64,000 bases of DNA from CAUPWF01 sp964367685 (GTDB taxonomy: Bacteria; Bacillota; Clostridia; Lachnospirales; Lachnospiraceae). Below, piece after piece: positions 9,636 to 18,777 of the stretch (the stretch's first letter is position 1; every line of letters begins with the position of its first letter). The DNA is taken from positions 1 through 64,000 of the forward strand of contig CAYIYM010000009.1 of assembly GCA_964367685.1 (NCBI GenBank). The letters are read 5' to 3'. The notes beneath the pieces were generated by a model, which saw nothing but the letters and a program-made list of their open reading frames with translations, ran no database searches and was not told the DNA's origin. A program made the position numbers and the translations under genes.

Positions 9636-11288
9636 ATGAATAGAAAGTTATTTAACTTGTTTATAAGTTGTGTTGTGATTTTAATGGCTCTATGTGTTGC
9701 ATCATCTTTTTATAATCAAGAACAGAGTGTATTATTAACCTATGATGAAACAACGGTAACAAAGATAGAGAGGTGGGAAATAGAGAGTGATGAAATAAAG
9801 GGAGAAATAAAACTGGCGGGATTTGATCCTGCTGACACTAATTTCGAACCATATAGCATTACAAATACTATTTCTACATTAGAATATAATAAGCCTGTTA
9901 TAATGGTAGAAAGTATGCATCAAGCATTTACAGTTAGTGTTGGTTCTACGATTGTGTATGAGTTCGGAAATGATAATAGTACTATTTTTTCCAAACCTGT
10001 TGGTGGGATATGGCATATTATAGAGTTACCATATATTCAAGAAGATAATACAATAAGATTTGACATTATACCAAGTAATGATAAAACCTCAATTGGTATT
10101 ACAGAAATATTCATGGCAGAGGAAAGTGAAGCAACATTATTCTTGATTTTTAGAAATGCGGTGAAGTTGCTGGTATCATTAATTATATTAGCAATAGGCG
10201 TTATTCTTTTAGTGGCCCATTTTTTTGTATCTAGAGGGCTTAAGAATAATAATTTAATACTGTATCTTGGACTATTATCAATTAATATAGCTATTTGGTT
10301 AATCAGTGAAGGAAACCTGCTTCAATTTACTTTTGCAAACGCATTTATAGTAGGGAATCTACCATACTGGTCAATACAACTATTGTTAATACCATTTATT
10401 TTTTATGTTGATAGCATGTATACCCCATCACACAAGTCCATATCTAAATATTTTAGTATTGCATTTATTGTTAATTTCGTTGTGTCTGCGGTACTTAATA
10501 TGACAGGTATAGCCTACTATTATAATACATTGTGGATCGTACATATAATAATGGTAGTTACATTCCTCTACTATATATGCTCATTAATCTATGAGACAGT
10601 TGCGAAAAAGAATAGAGATGCGAAAGTCCTATTGCTACAAATATTATGTTTGATAGTAGCAGCATTGGCAGAATTAGCAGTATTTTATTTTGGAAATAAT
10701 ATGAATTCGGTAGGCGTAAGTCTTCAAACAGGAATGTTAGTATATTTGCTAACCTGTATAGTATCAACTTCATTAAAACTGCGAAGTATATGGGTTGAAG
10801 GAATGCATACTGAATATTTAAGCAAGATTGCATATACAGATATATTAACATCATTATTTAATAGAAATGCATTTGAACGAGATTTAGAGGGGTTTAAGAA
10901 TAGTAATGATTCAGATAAAATTATAATCACCTTCGATTTGAATAATTTGAAGTACTTTAATGATAATATAGGTCACCAAACAGGAGATAATTACTTAAGA
11001 TTTTTTGCTGAAGTGGCGCAGGGGATTTTAGGAGAATATGGTAGTTGTTATCGAATTGGTGGAGATGAATTCTCTGCAATCTTATATAATATTCCTTTTG
11101 AATTAGTGGAAAAGAATTCGTATATTATTCAAGAGAAAGTCAAAACTTTTGACGATAGTGGCATAGCAGGTGTTGCGGTTGGATATGCACATTATGATAA
11201 AAAAGAATATCCAAATATAATGGATTACTTACATCATCTTGATGAATGCATGTTTGAGAATAAAACGATTATAAAACGTAATATATAA
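9636..11288 (+). CDS. Membrane diguanylate cyclase (GGDEF)
   Basis: About 550 residues: one N-terminal membrane helix, an extracellular region of roughly 130 residues, seven to eight membrane helices in a 7TMR-DISM-like layout, then a C-terminal GGDEF domain. The domain has DILTSLFNRNAF, DLNNLKYFND and an intact RIGGDEFSAI signature, so it should make c-di-GMP from two GTP. The RxxD inhibitory site expected five residues before GGDEF is absent (EYGS there), so product inhibition is unlikely. I prefer ATG 9636, with TAGGA 6 bases upstream; ATG 9621 is possible. It is the only intact GGDEF in the window and may supply c-di-GMP to the PelD-like receptor 29 kb away (inference). Confidence 0.92.
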   Translation: MNRKLFNLFISCVVILMALCVASSFYNQEQSVLLTYDETTVTKIERWEIESDEIKGEIKLAGFDPADTNFEPYSITNTISTLEYNKPVIMVESMHQAFTVSVGSTIVYEFGNDNSTIFSKPVGGIWHIIELPYIQEDNTIRFDIIPSNDKTSIGITEIFMAEESEATLFLIFRNAVKLLVSLIILAIGVILLVAHFFVSRGLKNNNLILYLGLLSINIAIWLISEGNLLQFTFANAFIVGNLPYWSIQLLLIPFIFYVDSMYTPSHKSISKYFSIAFIVNFVVSAVLNMTGIAYYYNTLWIVHIIMVVTFLYYICSLIYETVAKKNRDAKVLLLQILCLIVAALAELAVFYFGNNMNSVGVSLQTGMLVYLLTCIVSTSLKLRSIWVEGMHTEYLSKIAYTDILTSLFNRNAFERDLEGFKNSNDSDKIIITFDLNNLKYFNDNIGHQTGDNYLRFFAEVAQGILGEYGSCYRIGGDEFSAILYNIPFELVEKNSYIIQEKVKTFDDSGIAGVAVGYAHYDKKEYPNIMDYLHHLDECMFENKTIIKRNI

Positions 11289-11292
11289 TATT

Positions 11293-11322
11293 AAAAAATA
11301 GAGCTGTGAAGCTCTATTTTTT
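11293..11322. terminator. Bidirectional terminator
   Basis: A perfect 12-bp stem AAAAAATAGAGC / GCTCTATTTTTT with loop TGTGAA. A-rich and T-rich flanks allow termination on both strands. It sits between the convergent diguanylate cyclase and flippase genes and touches the flippase stop codon. Confidence 0.9.
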
Positions 11323-12790
11323 ATGTTAACTTTTGTTTTAATTGATGTAGAAGATAGAAAATCAAATAATAAATATTGGTTATGATACCGCATAGAAAAC
11401 CTTTGAGAATAAAGAGTGGAATTGTAGTTCCAGAAAAATCTGAGAGGAATATTCCGGTAATAGTTATACTTCCTAGGACACCTAAAATTCCTATGAATAG
11501 TAGTTTTAAGTCATTAGAATAAGGTTTTTCTAAATATTTATAAAACACGTATGATTCATAAAAGAAAGTGGATAATAGATTAGAAATAGCTGTAGCAAGT
11601 AAAATACCATTTAATCCCCAATATATCCCACCAATGAAAGAGAGAATTAAATTAATAATACCTCGCAATATAAAGGAAGAACTTATCTTAGCGAATACAC
11701 CTGCCGAAGTGCGGTATGCATAACATGTAATGCGTATGCCCCCAAGATATAAATTGATTGATAATAGAACAACAATACTTAAAGGAAGGAGTGCATTTTT
11801 GCCCATCCACAGAGTGATAAAATCTTGAACTAAATAATAAAAGGCGGTAACACAAACTCCTGTTATCCACATTTGCAGATAAGTATCCCTCTTATAATGT
11901 TGAAAAAGTTCTTCTTTTGTACTGGTAACAATATGGTTTCCAATCTTTCCTATGGTACTATCACAATAAACACTAAGAATAATGACGACACCCATATATA
12001 CGAAGAAATAGTTGGCATATAGTCCACTAATTGTTGTACTTATTAAGTAGGAAATCAAAATACTATCTGTGTTGTGTACCATGATGGCGCCGATTCGAGT
12101 AATGACAAGATGGCGTATATCGTGATAGATACTTTTTAATTCGGAAGAATCTGGATTATAACGTTGTATCCTAAATTCTTTATTTTTTAAACGACAATAA
12201 AAGAGAATAACAAGGCTTACTACGACATTTTTCCCTAAGAAAATGAGCATAAATAAATAGTAGTTTTGTGTCATATAAAGAATAGGCACTTGAATAAATA
12301 AGAAGAGAATTTCAAAAATACCTAGTATAGAAGAAATTATATAACGTTTTTGTTTTGCATACATTGCATAATTCATAATGCTAAAACGTGAGTATAAAAT
12401 GGTAGAGAGTAAGCATAAAAAGTAGGTGATAATCAATTCTCTTTGTGGAATATCGGCATTAATTACTGCTAGAACCAAGAAACTTGATAAACCACCAATG
12501 AAAAAAACACCAAGAGCTAATTGTGAAAAAATTCTGTTGTAAATCGTATATAAATTGTTAACAGTGTTATAATCATTTTCCTCGATTGGTTTATAAAGGC
12601 GATGTAAAAAAGAGGTGCCAAGTCCTAAAAATGCAAAAGTAAAAATATCACAGAAGTTTAGGAAAACACTCTGCAAACCGAGGTAATCAAGGCCTAATGT
12701 ATTTTTTATGGCATTTTTAGATATTAAATTTATAATAATCATTAATATTTGTACAGAAATACCTGATATAATATTACGCTTTTCGTTCAT
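11321..12790 (-). CDS. Polysaccharide flippase (Wzx/MATE-like)
   Basis: A 489-residue integral membrane protein with about 12 to 14 predicted helices. It begins MNEKRNIISGISVQILMIIIN and has the family-typical NAIKNTLGLDYLGLQSVF segment with a soluble loop rich in charged residues near residue 210. Proteins of this family translocate lipid-linked glycan repeat units across the membrane. It is encoded convergently to the GT2/diguanylate cyclase group, with a divergent promoter region upstream, so it is a single-gene unit. The substrate is unknown; the nearby pyruvyl-transferase-like protein and GT2 are the natural partners. Confidence 0.87.
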   Translation of the reverse strand: MNEKRNIISGISVQILMIIINLISKNAIKNTLGLDYLGLQSVFLNFCDIFTFAFLGLGTSFLHRLYKPIEENDYNTVNNLYTIYNRIFSQLALGVFFIGGLSSFLVLAVINADIPQRELIITYFLCLLSTILYSRFSIMNYAMYAKQKRYIISSILGIFEILFLFIQVPILYMTQNYYLFMLIFLGKNVVVSLVILFYCRLKNKEFRIQRYNPDSSELKSIYHDIRHLVITRIGAIMVHNTDSILISYLISTTISGLYANYFFVYMGVVIILSVYCDSTIGKIGNHIVTSTKEELFQHYKRDTYLQMWITGVCVTAFYYLVQDFITLWMGKNALLPLSIVVLLSINLYLGGIRITCYAYRTSAGVFAKISSSFILRGIINLILSFIGGIYWGLNGILLATAISNLLSTFFYESYVFYKYLEKPYSNDLKLLFIGILGVLGSITITGIFLSDFSGTTIPLFILKGFLCGIITNIYYLIFYLLHQLKQKLT

Positions 12791-12848
12791 GTTATAGTTC
12801 CTTTTTGATTTTTTTGTTAGTTACCAATCATATTTATTTCATATATTT

Positions 12849-12878
12849 ATTATACGAAAAAGTGTATTGATATTACAA
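12849..12878 (-). promoter_or_regulatory. Promoter of the flippase gene
   Basis: On the minus strand, TTGTAA (complement of 12873-12878), 18-bp spacer, TATAAT (complement of 12849-12854), about 60 bases before the flippase start. Confidence 0.6.
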
Positions 12879-12935
12879 GTTATATTTGTTGTTAATGAGA
12901 ATTAATTAGAACACTGTTATTTCACAGTTTATGAA

Positions 12936-12989
12936 TTGACCAATCGTTCAATCGGTGTTATTATAACGTCATTAATCGATTGGTCAATA
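12936..12989 (+). promoter_or_regulatory. Promoter with paired TetR-type operator
   Basis: A perfect 12-bp inverted repeat, ATTGACCAATCG (12936-12947) and CGATTGGTCAAT (12978-12989), frames a promoter: TTGACC (12937-12942), 17-bp spacer, TATTAT (12960-12965). The -35 box lies inside the first operator copy and the second copy covers the expected start region. Each half is itself semi-palindromic, as for two TetR-dimer sites. This strongly suggests autorepression by the downstream TetR protein. Confidence 0.85.
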
Positions 12990-13007
12990 CAAAGTTAAGG
13001 AGGCAAT

Positions 13008-13634
13008 ATGAAAGAGAGCGACTTGAAGAATATAGATACAAATAATGATACTGTTGCGAAAATAATAGAAAGTGCAATTCAATTATTTAACGAGAAAGGA
13101 TATGCAGGTACATCAATTAATGATATCTCTAAGGGTGCACAGTTGTCGAAAGGTATTTTGTATCATTACTTTCAAAACAAGGACGAATTGTACTTGTACT
13201 GTGCGAATTTATGCATCCAGGATTATATATATCATATAGAAAAACATTTACAGCATCCTTTTTCGAAAGAAGATGCTATTGAAGAAAATGTAAGAGCGAG
13301 GATTTCGTTTTTTAAAGAAAATCCTAGTTATAGGAATTTTTTTCATCAGATTATATCTAGAAAGCCCTCTCATTTATCTGTTGAATTAATTGAAATTAGA
13401 AGTCAGCTAATACAAAATAATAGGAGGCGTTTGCGAGAAATTGTAAAAGATATAGAACTAGGAGAGGGTGTTACAGAGAGGGATATTCTTGTATTTACAA
13501 CTATGTTACAAAATAATGTATCTTTCTTGCTGCAAGATGCAATGGATGAGGATAAGAAACAAGAACAAATAGATAGTATTATACATCTAACTAAAATTTT
13601 TATGAATGGATTGAAAGGAGACTTAAAACTATGA
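13008..13634 (+). CDS. TetR/AcrR family transcriptional regulator
   Basis: A 208-residue regulator. The N-terminal helix-turn-helix reads GYAGTSINDISKGAQLSKG followed by ILYHYFQNKDELY, diagnostic of TetR. The C-terminal helical domain is divergent and should bind a small effector. The start has AAGGAGG 7 bases upstream. It is the first gene of a three-gene operon (TetR, MarR, TauE/SafE) joined by a 4-base ATGA overlap and a 1-base overlap. The operator pair directly upstream makes it very likely to repress its own operon until an unknown ligand appears. Confidence 0.92.
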   Translation: MKESDLKNIDTNNDTVAKIIESAIQLFNEKGYAGTSINDISKGAQLSKGILYHYFQNKDELYLYCANLCIQDYIYHIEKHLQHPFSKEDAIEENVRARISFFKENPSYRNFFHQIISRKPSHLSVELIEIRSQLIQNNRRRLREIVKDIELGEGVTERDILVFTTMLQNNVSFLLQDAMDEDKKQEQIDSIIHLTKIFMNGLKGDLKL

Positions 13635-14068
13635 TCAACTCAACTGATATTTTATTTACACTAGGCAATACAAGGCGTGAATATTTCAAGGAAATAATGG
13701 TGGAAACAGGGCTTAGCTATATACAAATAGAAATTCTTTTGTTCTTAGAGGAAAATCCCCAATTCCATTCGATAAATGAAATTGTAGGAGAAGATAGAAG
13801 CAGTGTATCTTTTCTAAGTGTTGCATTTGTTGATTTAATAAATAAGGACTATATTCAAATGAAAAGTAGAAAAAAATTATGGGAAGAAAGTACTGACACG
13901 CGATATGTACTTACGAAAAACGCAAAAAAAGTAATACGGGTAGCAAATCAACGAAAGCAAGAATTTCACAAGATTATGTATCATAACATATCGCAAGAAG
14001 AAATGGATATGGTGGAAGATACATTTATAAAAATGACAACGAATTTAATGTTGTATAGGAGGGTATAA
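13631..14068 (+). CDS. MarR family regulator
   Basis: A 145-residue winged-helix protein: LSYIQIEILLFLEENPQF, then the recognition helix region DRSSVSFLSVAFVDLINKDYI, then the wing with RKKLWEESTDTRYVLT, matching MarR topology. Start codon ATG overlaps the TetR stop (ATGA), showing translational coupling. MarR members respond to phenolic or oxidative ligands; here it presumably gives a second layer of control of the permease next door. The low similarity of the recognition helix to well-known MarR proteins leaves its target open. Confidence 0.82.
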   Translation: MINSTDILFTLGNTRREYFKEIMVETGLSYIQIEILLFLEENPQFHSINEIVGEDRSSVSFLSVAFVDLINKDYIQMKSRKKLWEESTDTRYVLTKNAKKVIRVANQRKQEFHKIMYHNISQEEMDMVEDTFIKMTTNLMLYRRV

Positions 14069-14844
14069 TGGAAACGATTATAATTTGTATTTTGGCAGGT
14101 ATGGGAGCGGGATTAGGAACCGGATTCGCGGGTATGAGTGCTGCTGTAGTGATTACGCCAATGCTAATTACTTTTCTTGGAATGAATCCTTATGAAGCAA
14201 TAGGGATAGCACTTGCCTCAGATGTGCTGGCCAGTGCTATTTCTGCATACACTTATGGAAAGAGTAAGAATATTGATATCAAAAATAGCAGAGTCTTATT
14301 GGTAAGCGTGTTAATATTCACTTTTATTGGTGCATTTATTGCAAGTTTAGTTCCATCGGAGTCAATGGGAAATATAGCAGTGTATATGTCTCTTATACTG
14401 GGGATAAAATTCTTGAGAAAGAAAGAGTCTGACACTCCTAAACAGAAGAAAGCTGTCGAGGGTGCACTAAAAGTAATACTTCCAATTTTATGTGGTGCCG
14501 TTATTGGATTCATCTGTGGATTTATAGGCGCAGGTGGTGGAATTATGATGTTGGCATTATTAATGGGAGTACTTGGATATGAACATAAAAAAGCAGTAGG
14601 GACAAGTGTATTTATTATGACATTTACTGCTCTTTTTGGGGCAGTGTCCCATTTCTCGATACAACAAATAGTACCTGACTTAACTGTATTGTCACTCTGT
14701 GTTGTATCTACATTAACCTTTGCTTTACTTGGAGCAAAATTTGCTAACAATGCACAGCCTAGGGTGCTGAATCGTGCAACGGGAACAGTGCTTACATCAT
14801 TGGGGATATTTTTAATCGTAGCAGAACGTGTGATTTTCATATAA
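14068..14844 (+). CDS. TauE/SafE family (sulfite/organosulfur) membrane permease
   Basis: A 258-residue protein with about eight membrane helices in two homologous halves. The family signature occurs twice, as GAGLGTGFAGMSAAVVITPML near the N-terminus and GFIGAGGGIMMLALLM in the second half. TauE/SafE proteins export sulfite, sulfoacetate and other small anions. Its start overlaps the MarR stop by one base. A second member of the family occurs at 34543. The neighbouring sulfatase operon releases sulfate, so a sulfur link is possible, but the two operons are convergent around a separate regulator and the link is only suggestive. Confidence 0.87.
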   Translation: METIIICILAGMGAGLGTGFAGMSAAVVITPMLITFLGMNPYEAIGIALASDVLASAISAYTYGKSKNIDIKNSRVLLVSVLIFTFIGAFIASLVPSESMGNIAVYMSLILGIKFLRKKESDTPKQKKAVEGALKVILPILCGAVIGFICGFIGAGGGIMMLALLMGVLGYEHKKAVGTSVFIMTFTALFGAVSHFSIQQIVPDLTVLSLCVVSTLTFALLGAKFANNAQPRVLNRATGTVLTSLGIFLIVAERVIFI

Positions 14845-14845
14845 T

Positions 14846-14900
14846 AAAGAAAAGGATTGAGATAATAGGTTTAACTATTTTCCCATTCCTTTTCTTTATT
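14846..14900. terminator. Bidirectional terminator
   Basis: AAAGAAAAGGA (14846-14856) pairs with TCCTTTTCTTT (14887-14897), with an inner AATAG/CTATT pairing and T-rich flanks. It separates the convergent TauE/SafE and AraC genes. Confidence 0.8.
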
Positions 14901-14901
14901 T

Positions 14902-15837
14902 TTATTCTTCTGTAGGCCGAAGGCCTGCTAATTCAACAGCTTGAGATATTCCTTTGATAGAAAGAACATATTGATTTGGTGACATTCCAGTTGCTTTTTT
15001 GAATTGTTTTGAAAAGTATTGCAGTGAACTATAGGATAAATAATGAGCCAATTCTGTGTGATTCATTTTATCTTCTAGCATCATGCGCTTGGCAACCTTG
15101 ATTTTTTGTCGATTGTAATAAGTCATGGCACCACATTTATATTCATCGTAAAATAACTTATGTAAAGTGGAGCGGCTAATCTTAAATACATCACAGAGAA
15201 TAGCTACGTTTAACTGTTCTTGAATATGTTCCACCATGTAGTTTTGTATATTATGAAGTAATTCGCTTTTTGGTGGCAAATCAATCATTGGTTGGGTAAA
15301 CTCTCCAAGGGTCTTAACATAATTATCTTCTCTGTGATTGCGTGTGATTGTGATTAATAACAATTCTAAATAAGTTCCTATCAACTGAAGTCCCGCAAAG
15401 TCAGCGTCGTCGGATAATTGTAGTTGTTCAACAGAGGGAATATTTAACGGTATGGAGAGTGAAGAACTAGCTTCGGCAATTATCTTAGAGATGTATTTTT
15501 TTTCGGCAGTATTTAAAGTAAATGTTTTATTATCAAAAAAAGAAATTGCAGGGGAAGGACTCTTGAATGAAACTACTACGAGATTTGGGGATAATCCATC
15601 AAGTGCACGTATTGCATGAAATTCATTAGGTTTATGAAATACAATATCACCTGCATGCAAATAGTAAGAGGTATCATCAGCTTTGACAAGTACATGTCCC
15701 TTGTCAACATATAGAAATTCCCAAAAATCGTGCGATTCTCCATGGAAAATAAAATTGTTCATATATTCAAAATAGTGAATAGTAATTAATTCGGAGACTT
15801 CAATTTCTTTTTTTATTTTAGTGTATATATATGCCAT
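14902..15837 (-). CDS. AraC family regulator with cupin sensor
   Basis: A 311-residue protein. The N-terminal half is an AraC-type cupin (HYFEYMNNFIFHGESHDFWE, then HAGDIVFHKPNEFHAI). The C-terminal half has two helix-turn-helix motifs: LNVAILCDVFKISRSTLHKLF and LAHYLSYSSLQYFSKQFKK followed by GMSPNQY. Such proteins usually sense a sugar or sugar derivative and activate transport and breakdown genes. The gene is divergent from the oxidoreductase-ABC-sulfatase operon, with a 263-bp shared control region, so it very likely controls that operon. Confidence 0.92.
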   Translation of the reverse strand: MAYIYTKIKKEIEVSELITIHYFEYMNNFIFHGESHDFWEFLYVDKGHVLVKADDTSYYLHAGDIVFHKPNEFHAIRALDGLSPNLVVVSFKSPSPAISFFDNKTFTLNTAEKKYISKIIAEASSSLSIPLNIPSVEQLQLSDDADFAGLQLIGTYLELLLITITRNHREDNYVKTLGEFTQPMIDLPPKSELLHNIQNYMVEHIQEQLNVAILCDVFKISRSTLHKLFYDEYKCGAMTYYNRQKIKVAKRMMLEDKMNHTELAHYLSYSSLQYFSKQFKKATGMSPNQYVLSIKGISQAVELAGLRPTEE

Positions 15838-15996
15838 ATGTCCTCTCCTTTTAAGCAGTAATAATAACTCTATTTTACCATTTTAATAAGAAAAAATCCA
15901 GATAATTGTAATGATTCAAGAATAAAAGAAGAAAAAATGCACAAAAAAACACATAAAAATACGTAATTATTCACGAAAAATCTAAAAATGGATAAA

Positions 15997-16025
15997 TTGA
16001 CAACATATCTGGAGTATTGTATAAG
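15997..16025 (+). promoter_or_regulatory. Promoter of the sulfated-sugar operon
   Basis: TTGACA (15997-16002), 17-bp spacer, TATAAG (16020-16025), about 75 bases before the oxidoreductase start. A second AT-rich TTATAATACAAT stretch lies nearer the gene. The AraC regulator presumably binds in the 160 bases upstream. Confidence 0.75.
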
Positions 16026-16100
16026 ACAAATAAAAAATTAAGGTTTATAATACAATATATGAATAAATAATTAACAAATGTATTCTTCAAGGAGGAAACG

Positions 16101-17390
16101 ATGAGTAAAGTAATTAAAGTGGCAATTGCAGGTCTTGGAAGCAGAGGGAAGGACACATATGCACAAGCGGTAAAATTATTCCCTGAAAAAATGCAAGTAG
16201 TAGCAATCGCAGATGTTGATCCAGCGAAAGTTGCGGATGTGGCAAAAGAATTTGGAATCGAAGAGAAGATGTGCTTTAATAGTGCAGAGGAAATGATAGA
16301 ACAAGAGTTATTAGCTGATGTTTTAGTGCTTGCAACTCAAGATAGACAACATGTAATGCAAGCAATTCCAGCATTAAGAAAAGGCTATCACATCTTATTA
16401 GAGAAGCCAATTTCACCGGACTTAGATGAGTGTAGAGAAATTGTAAAGGTAGCGAAAGAATGTGAGAAGCATGTAATTGTCTGTCATGTATTAAGATATA
16501 CACCAATCTATTCGAAGTTAAAAGAAGTATTGGATTCGGGAGTAATTGGAGATATTGTAACAGTTATGTCCCTAGAAAATGTAGGATACTGGCATCAAGC
16601 ACATAGTTTTGTAAGAGGGAATTGGAATAATTCAAATACAACTAGTCCAATGATTCTGCAAAAATGTTGTCATGATATGGATTTACTTTTATGGTTAACA
16701 GGTAAAACATGTGAATCTGTTTCATCATTTGGAGACACATACTTGTTTAAAGAAGAAAAAGCACCAGAAGGTGCGGCAAAGAGATGTTTAGATGGATGTA
16801 AAGCAAAAGAGAAATGTCCATTCGATGCAGAAAAGATTTATATGCATCATAAAAAAATAGGTATTAAAAATGGCCATAAGGGTTGGCCGCTCGATGTATT
16901 AACATTACATCCTACTGAGGAAAGCGTATATGAGGCAATTGAAAAAGGGCCTTATGGAAAATGTGTATATTTCTGTGATAACAATGTAGTTGATCATCAA
17001 GTAGTAAATTTAAATATGACAGATGGTTCGACAATTAGTCATACAATGACAGGATTTACAGGAACAGGAACACGTTATGCTAAATTCATGGGTACAGAAG
17101 GTGAAGTAATTGTAGATATGACACCAGAAGTAAACTCAATCCGAATCACTAGATTTGGAGAAGAAACAGAAGTAATAGAAATGAATAAAATAGCAACAGA
17201 TTTTTCTGGTCATGGCGGTGGTGATAATCGTATGGTCGAAGAATTTATTGATATGCTGATTGAAGGAACTGGACCTAGCAATAGAACAACTTCAGTTGAA
17301 AAATCAGTGGAGAGTCACTATGCAGCACTAGCCGCGGAGAAATCTCGTGTGCAAAATGGTAAAGTAGTACAGCTAGAAGAAATGAGGTAA
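16101..17390 (+). CDS. Gfo/Idh/MocA family NAD(P)-dependent oxidoreductase
   Basis: A 429-residue sugar-type oxidoreductase. It has an N-terminal Rossmann motif VAIAGLGSRG, IADVDPAK, then LLEKPISPDLDEC, in which the EKP lysine is the conserved family residue, and a CCHDMDLLLWL segment matching the usual HxxD active-site helix. An extra Cys-rich insert (RCLDGCKAKEKCPFD, about residues 230-245) is not part of the core fold and could bind a metal. The ribosome site AAGGAGG precedes ATG 16101. It starts the operon with the ABC transporter and sulfatase, so it probably oxidises or epimerises the imported sugar after desulfation (inference). Confidence 0.88.
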   Translation: MSKVIKVAIAGLGSRGKDTYAQAVKLFPEKMQVVAIADVDPAKVADVAKEFGIEEKMCFNSAEEMIEQELLADVLVLATQDRQHVMQAIPALRKGYHILLEKPISPDLDECREIVKVAKECEKHVIVCHVLRYTPIYSKLKEVLDSGVIGDIVTVMSLENVGYWHQAHSFVRGNWNNSNTTSPMILQKCCHDMDLLLWLTGKTCESVSSFGDTYLFKEEKAPEGAAKRCLDGCKAKEKCPFDAEKIYMHHKKIGIKNGHKGWPLDVLTLHPTEESVYEAIEKGPYGKCVYFCDNNVVDHQVVNLNMTDGSTISHTMTGFTGTGTRYAKFMGTEGEVIVDMTPEVNSIRITRFGEETEVIEMNKIATDFSGHGGGDNRMVEEFIDMLIEGTGPSNRTTSVEKSVESHYAALAAEKSRVQNGKVVQLEEMR

Positions 17391-17452
17391 CTAAGTAAAC
17401 AACACAGTATGTTATGGAAGATAGCATACAAAAGAGAGGAGAAACAAGAATT

Positions 17453-18757
17453 ATGAAAAAGAAATTACTAAAAGTATTATCATTGGCAATGGTTACAGTT
17501 TTAGCTCTTGGTACAATGGTAGGATGTGGAAGTGACAGCGAAAGCGAAGGTGGAAGCGAAGGCGGAAGCGAGGGTGGAAGTGAAGTAACTACATTATCAT
17601 TAGCTTGTTGGGATGAGCAACAAGGTGAAATCATGAAGACAATTGGAGCAGCTTATACAGAGGCTAATCCAGAAATAGAAATTGATGTTCAAGTAACAAC
17701 ATGGACAGAGTACTGGACAAAACTTGAGGCAGGCGCTTCAAATCAAGAAATGCCTGATATCTTCTGGGTTAACGTATTACATGCAGAAGAATATGCAGAA
17801 AATGGTATCATGAAAGATTTAACAGCAGTTGGTGAAGCGCTTGACGTTACAACAAACTTCCCACAAGCTTTAGTTGACGGATATACATATGATGATACAC
17901 TTTGGGCAATTCCTAAAGACTTTGATACAAACGGAATCTTCTACAACAAGAACATTTTTGATGAAGCTGGTGTAGAGTATCCAACAAGTGGAATGACATT
18001 CGAAGAGTACGAAGCAAAATGTAAAGAGCTTGCAGATGCTGGACTACCAGAAGGAACATACCCAACAGCAGTTGCTTATAACTCAGGACAAACAACATAC
18101 TACTCTTCAATCGCAGCAAATGGCGGATATATCTTAAGCCCAGATAAATTAGAGTCAGGATGGAATATGCCAGAGACACTTGGCGGAGTAGCTCCTTGGT
18201 TAGGATTAGTAGAAAAAGGATATTCTCCAACATCACAACAATTAGCAGACACATCATTTGACGCTATGTTCTCAGCTGGTAAAGTTGGTATGGTTATGTC
18301 AGGAAACTACATGATCGCTGAATATGCATCAAGTTTAGGTCTTGAGAACTTCGCAGTTTGCGACCGTCCATCATTTAATGGAAAAGACATTGATATCATG
18401 AATGGATTAGGATATGCAGTATCTGAATTTACTACAAATGAAGAAGAAGCAATCAAATTCGTAGAATATCTAGGTGGTAAAGAAGCGATGACTATCCAAG
18501 CAGAAGGAAAGAAAGTTATTCCAGCAAGAATTGATTCACAAGAATTATATCTTGAAGCTTACCCAGAGTTAGACTTAGCAGTATTCTTAAACAATTTAGA
18601 TCAAGCAAAATTATTTGATTTCAACGCAATTTGGTCAGAACTTCAAACAATTCAAAACAATGAAATTGCATTAGTTTGGGACGGATCACAAACATTAGAA
18701 GAAGCAGGTGCAAAAATTGTAGAACTACAACAGCCACTTTTAGATGAGTTGAAATAA
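17453..18757 (+). CDS. ABC sugar-binding lipoprotein
   Basis: A family 1 extracellular solute-binding protein of about 434 residues. I choose ATG 17453, giving MKKKLLKVLSLAMVTV and a lipobox ending GTMVGC; the upstream ATG at 17414 would bury the signal peptide. After the lipidated Cys comes a flexible SEGGSEGGSEGGSE linker coded by short DNA repeats. The mature part has the typical TEANPEIEIDVQ and IPKDFDTNGIFYNK segments. It should capture a sugar or oligosaccharide outside the cell for the two permeases that follow. Sequence alone does not give the ligand; the sulfatase at the operon end suggests a sulfated glycan product. Confidence 0.92.
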   Translation: MKKKLLKVLSLAMVTVLALGTMVGCGSDSESEGGSEGGSEGGSEVTTLSLACWDEQQGEIMKTIGAAYTEANPEIEIDVQVTTWTEYWTKLEAGASNQEMPDIFWVNVLHAEEYAENGIMKDLTAVGEALDVTTNFPQALVDGYTYDDTLWAIPKDFDTNGIFYNKNIFDEAGVEYPTSGMTFEEYEAKCKELADAGLPEGTYPTAVAYNSGQTTYYSSIAANGGYILSPDKLESGWNMPETLGGVAPWLGLVEKGYSPTSQQLADTSFDAMFSAGKVGMVMSGNYMIAEYASSLGLENFAVCDRPSFNGKDIDIMNGLGYAVSEFTTNEEEAIKFVEYLGGKEAMTIQAEGKKVIPARIDSQELYLEAYPELDLAVFLNNLDQAKLFDFNAIWSELQTIQNNEIALVWDGSQTLEEAGAKIVELQQPLLDELK

Positions 18758-18777
18758 TTAGAAAGTAGGTTATAGTT

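Noticed and set aside
14253..14840. 195-codon open frame antisense to the TauE/SafE gene
   Set aside because: No ribosome site, composition of a shadow frame, and a well-supported family protein on the other strand.
17275..17634. Minus-strand open frame with SLPPSLPPS repeats
   Set aside because: Antisense image of the SEGG linker of the sugar-binding lipoprotein.
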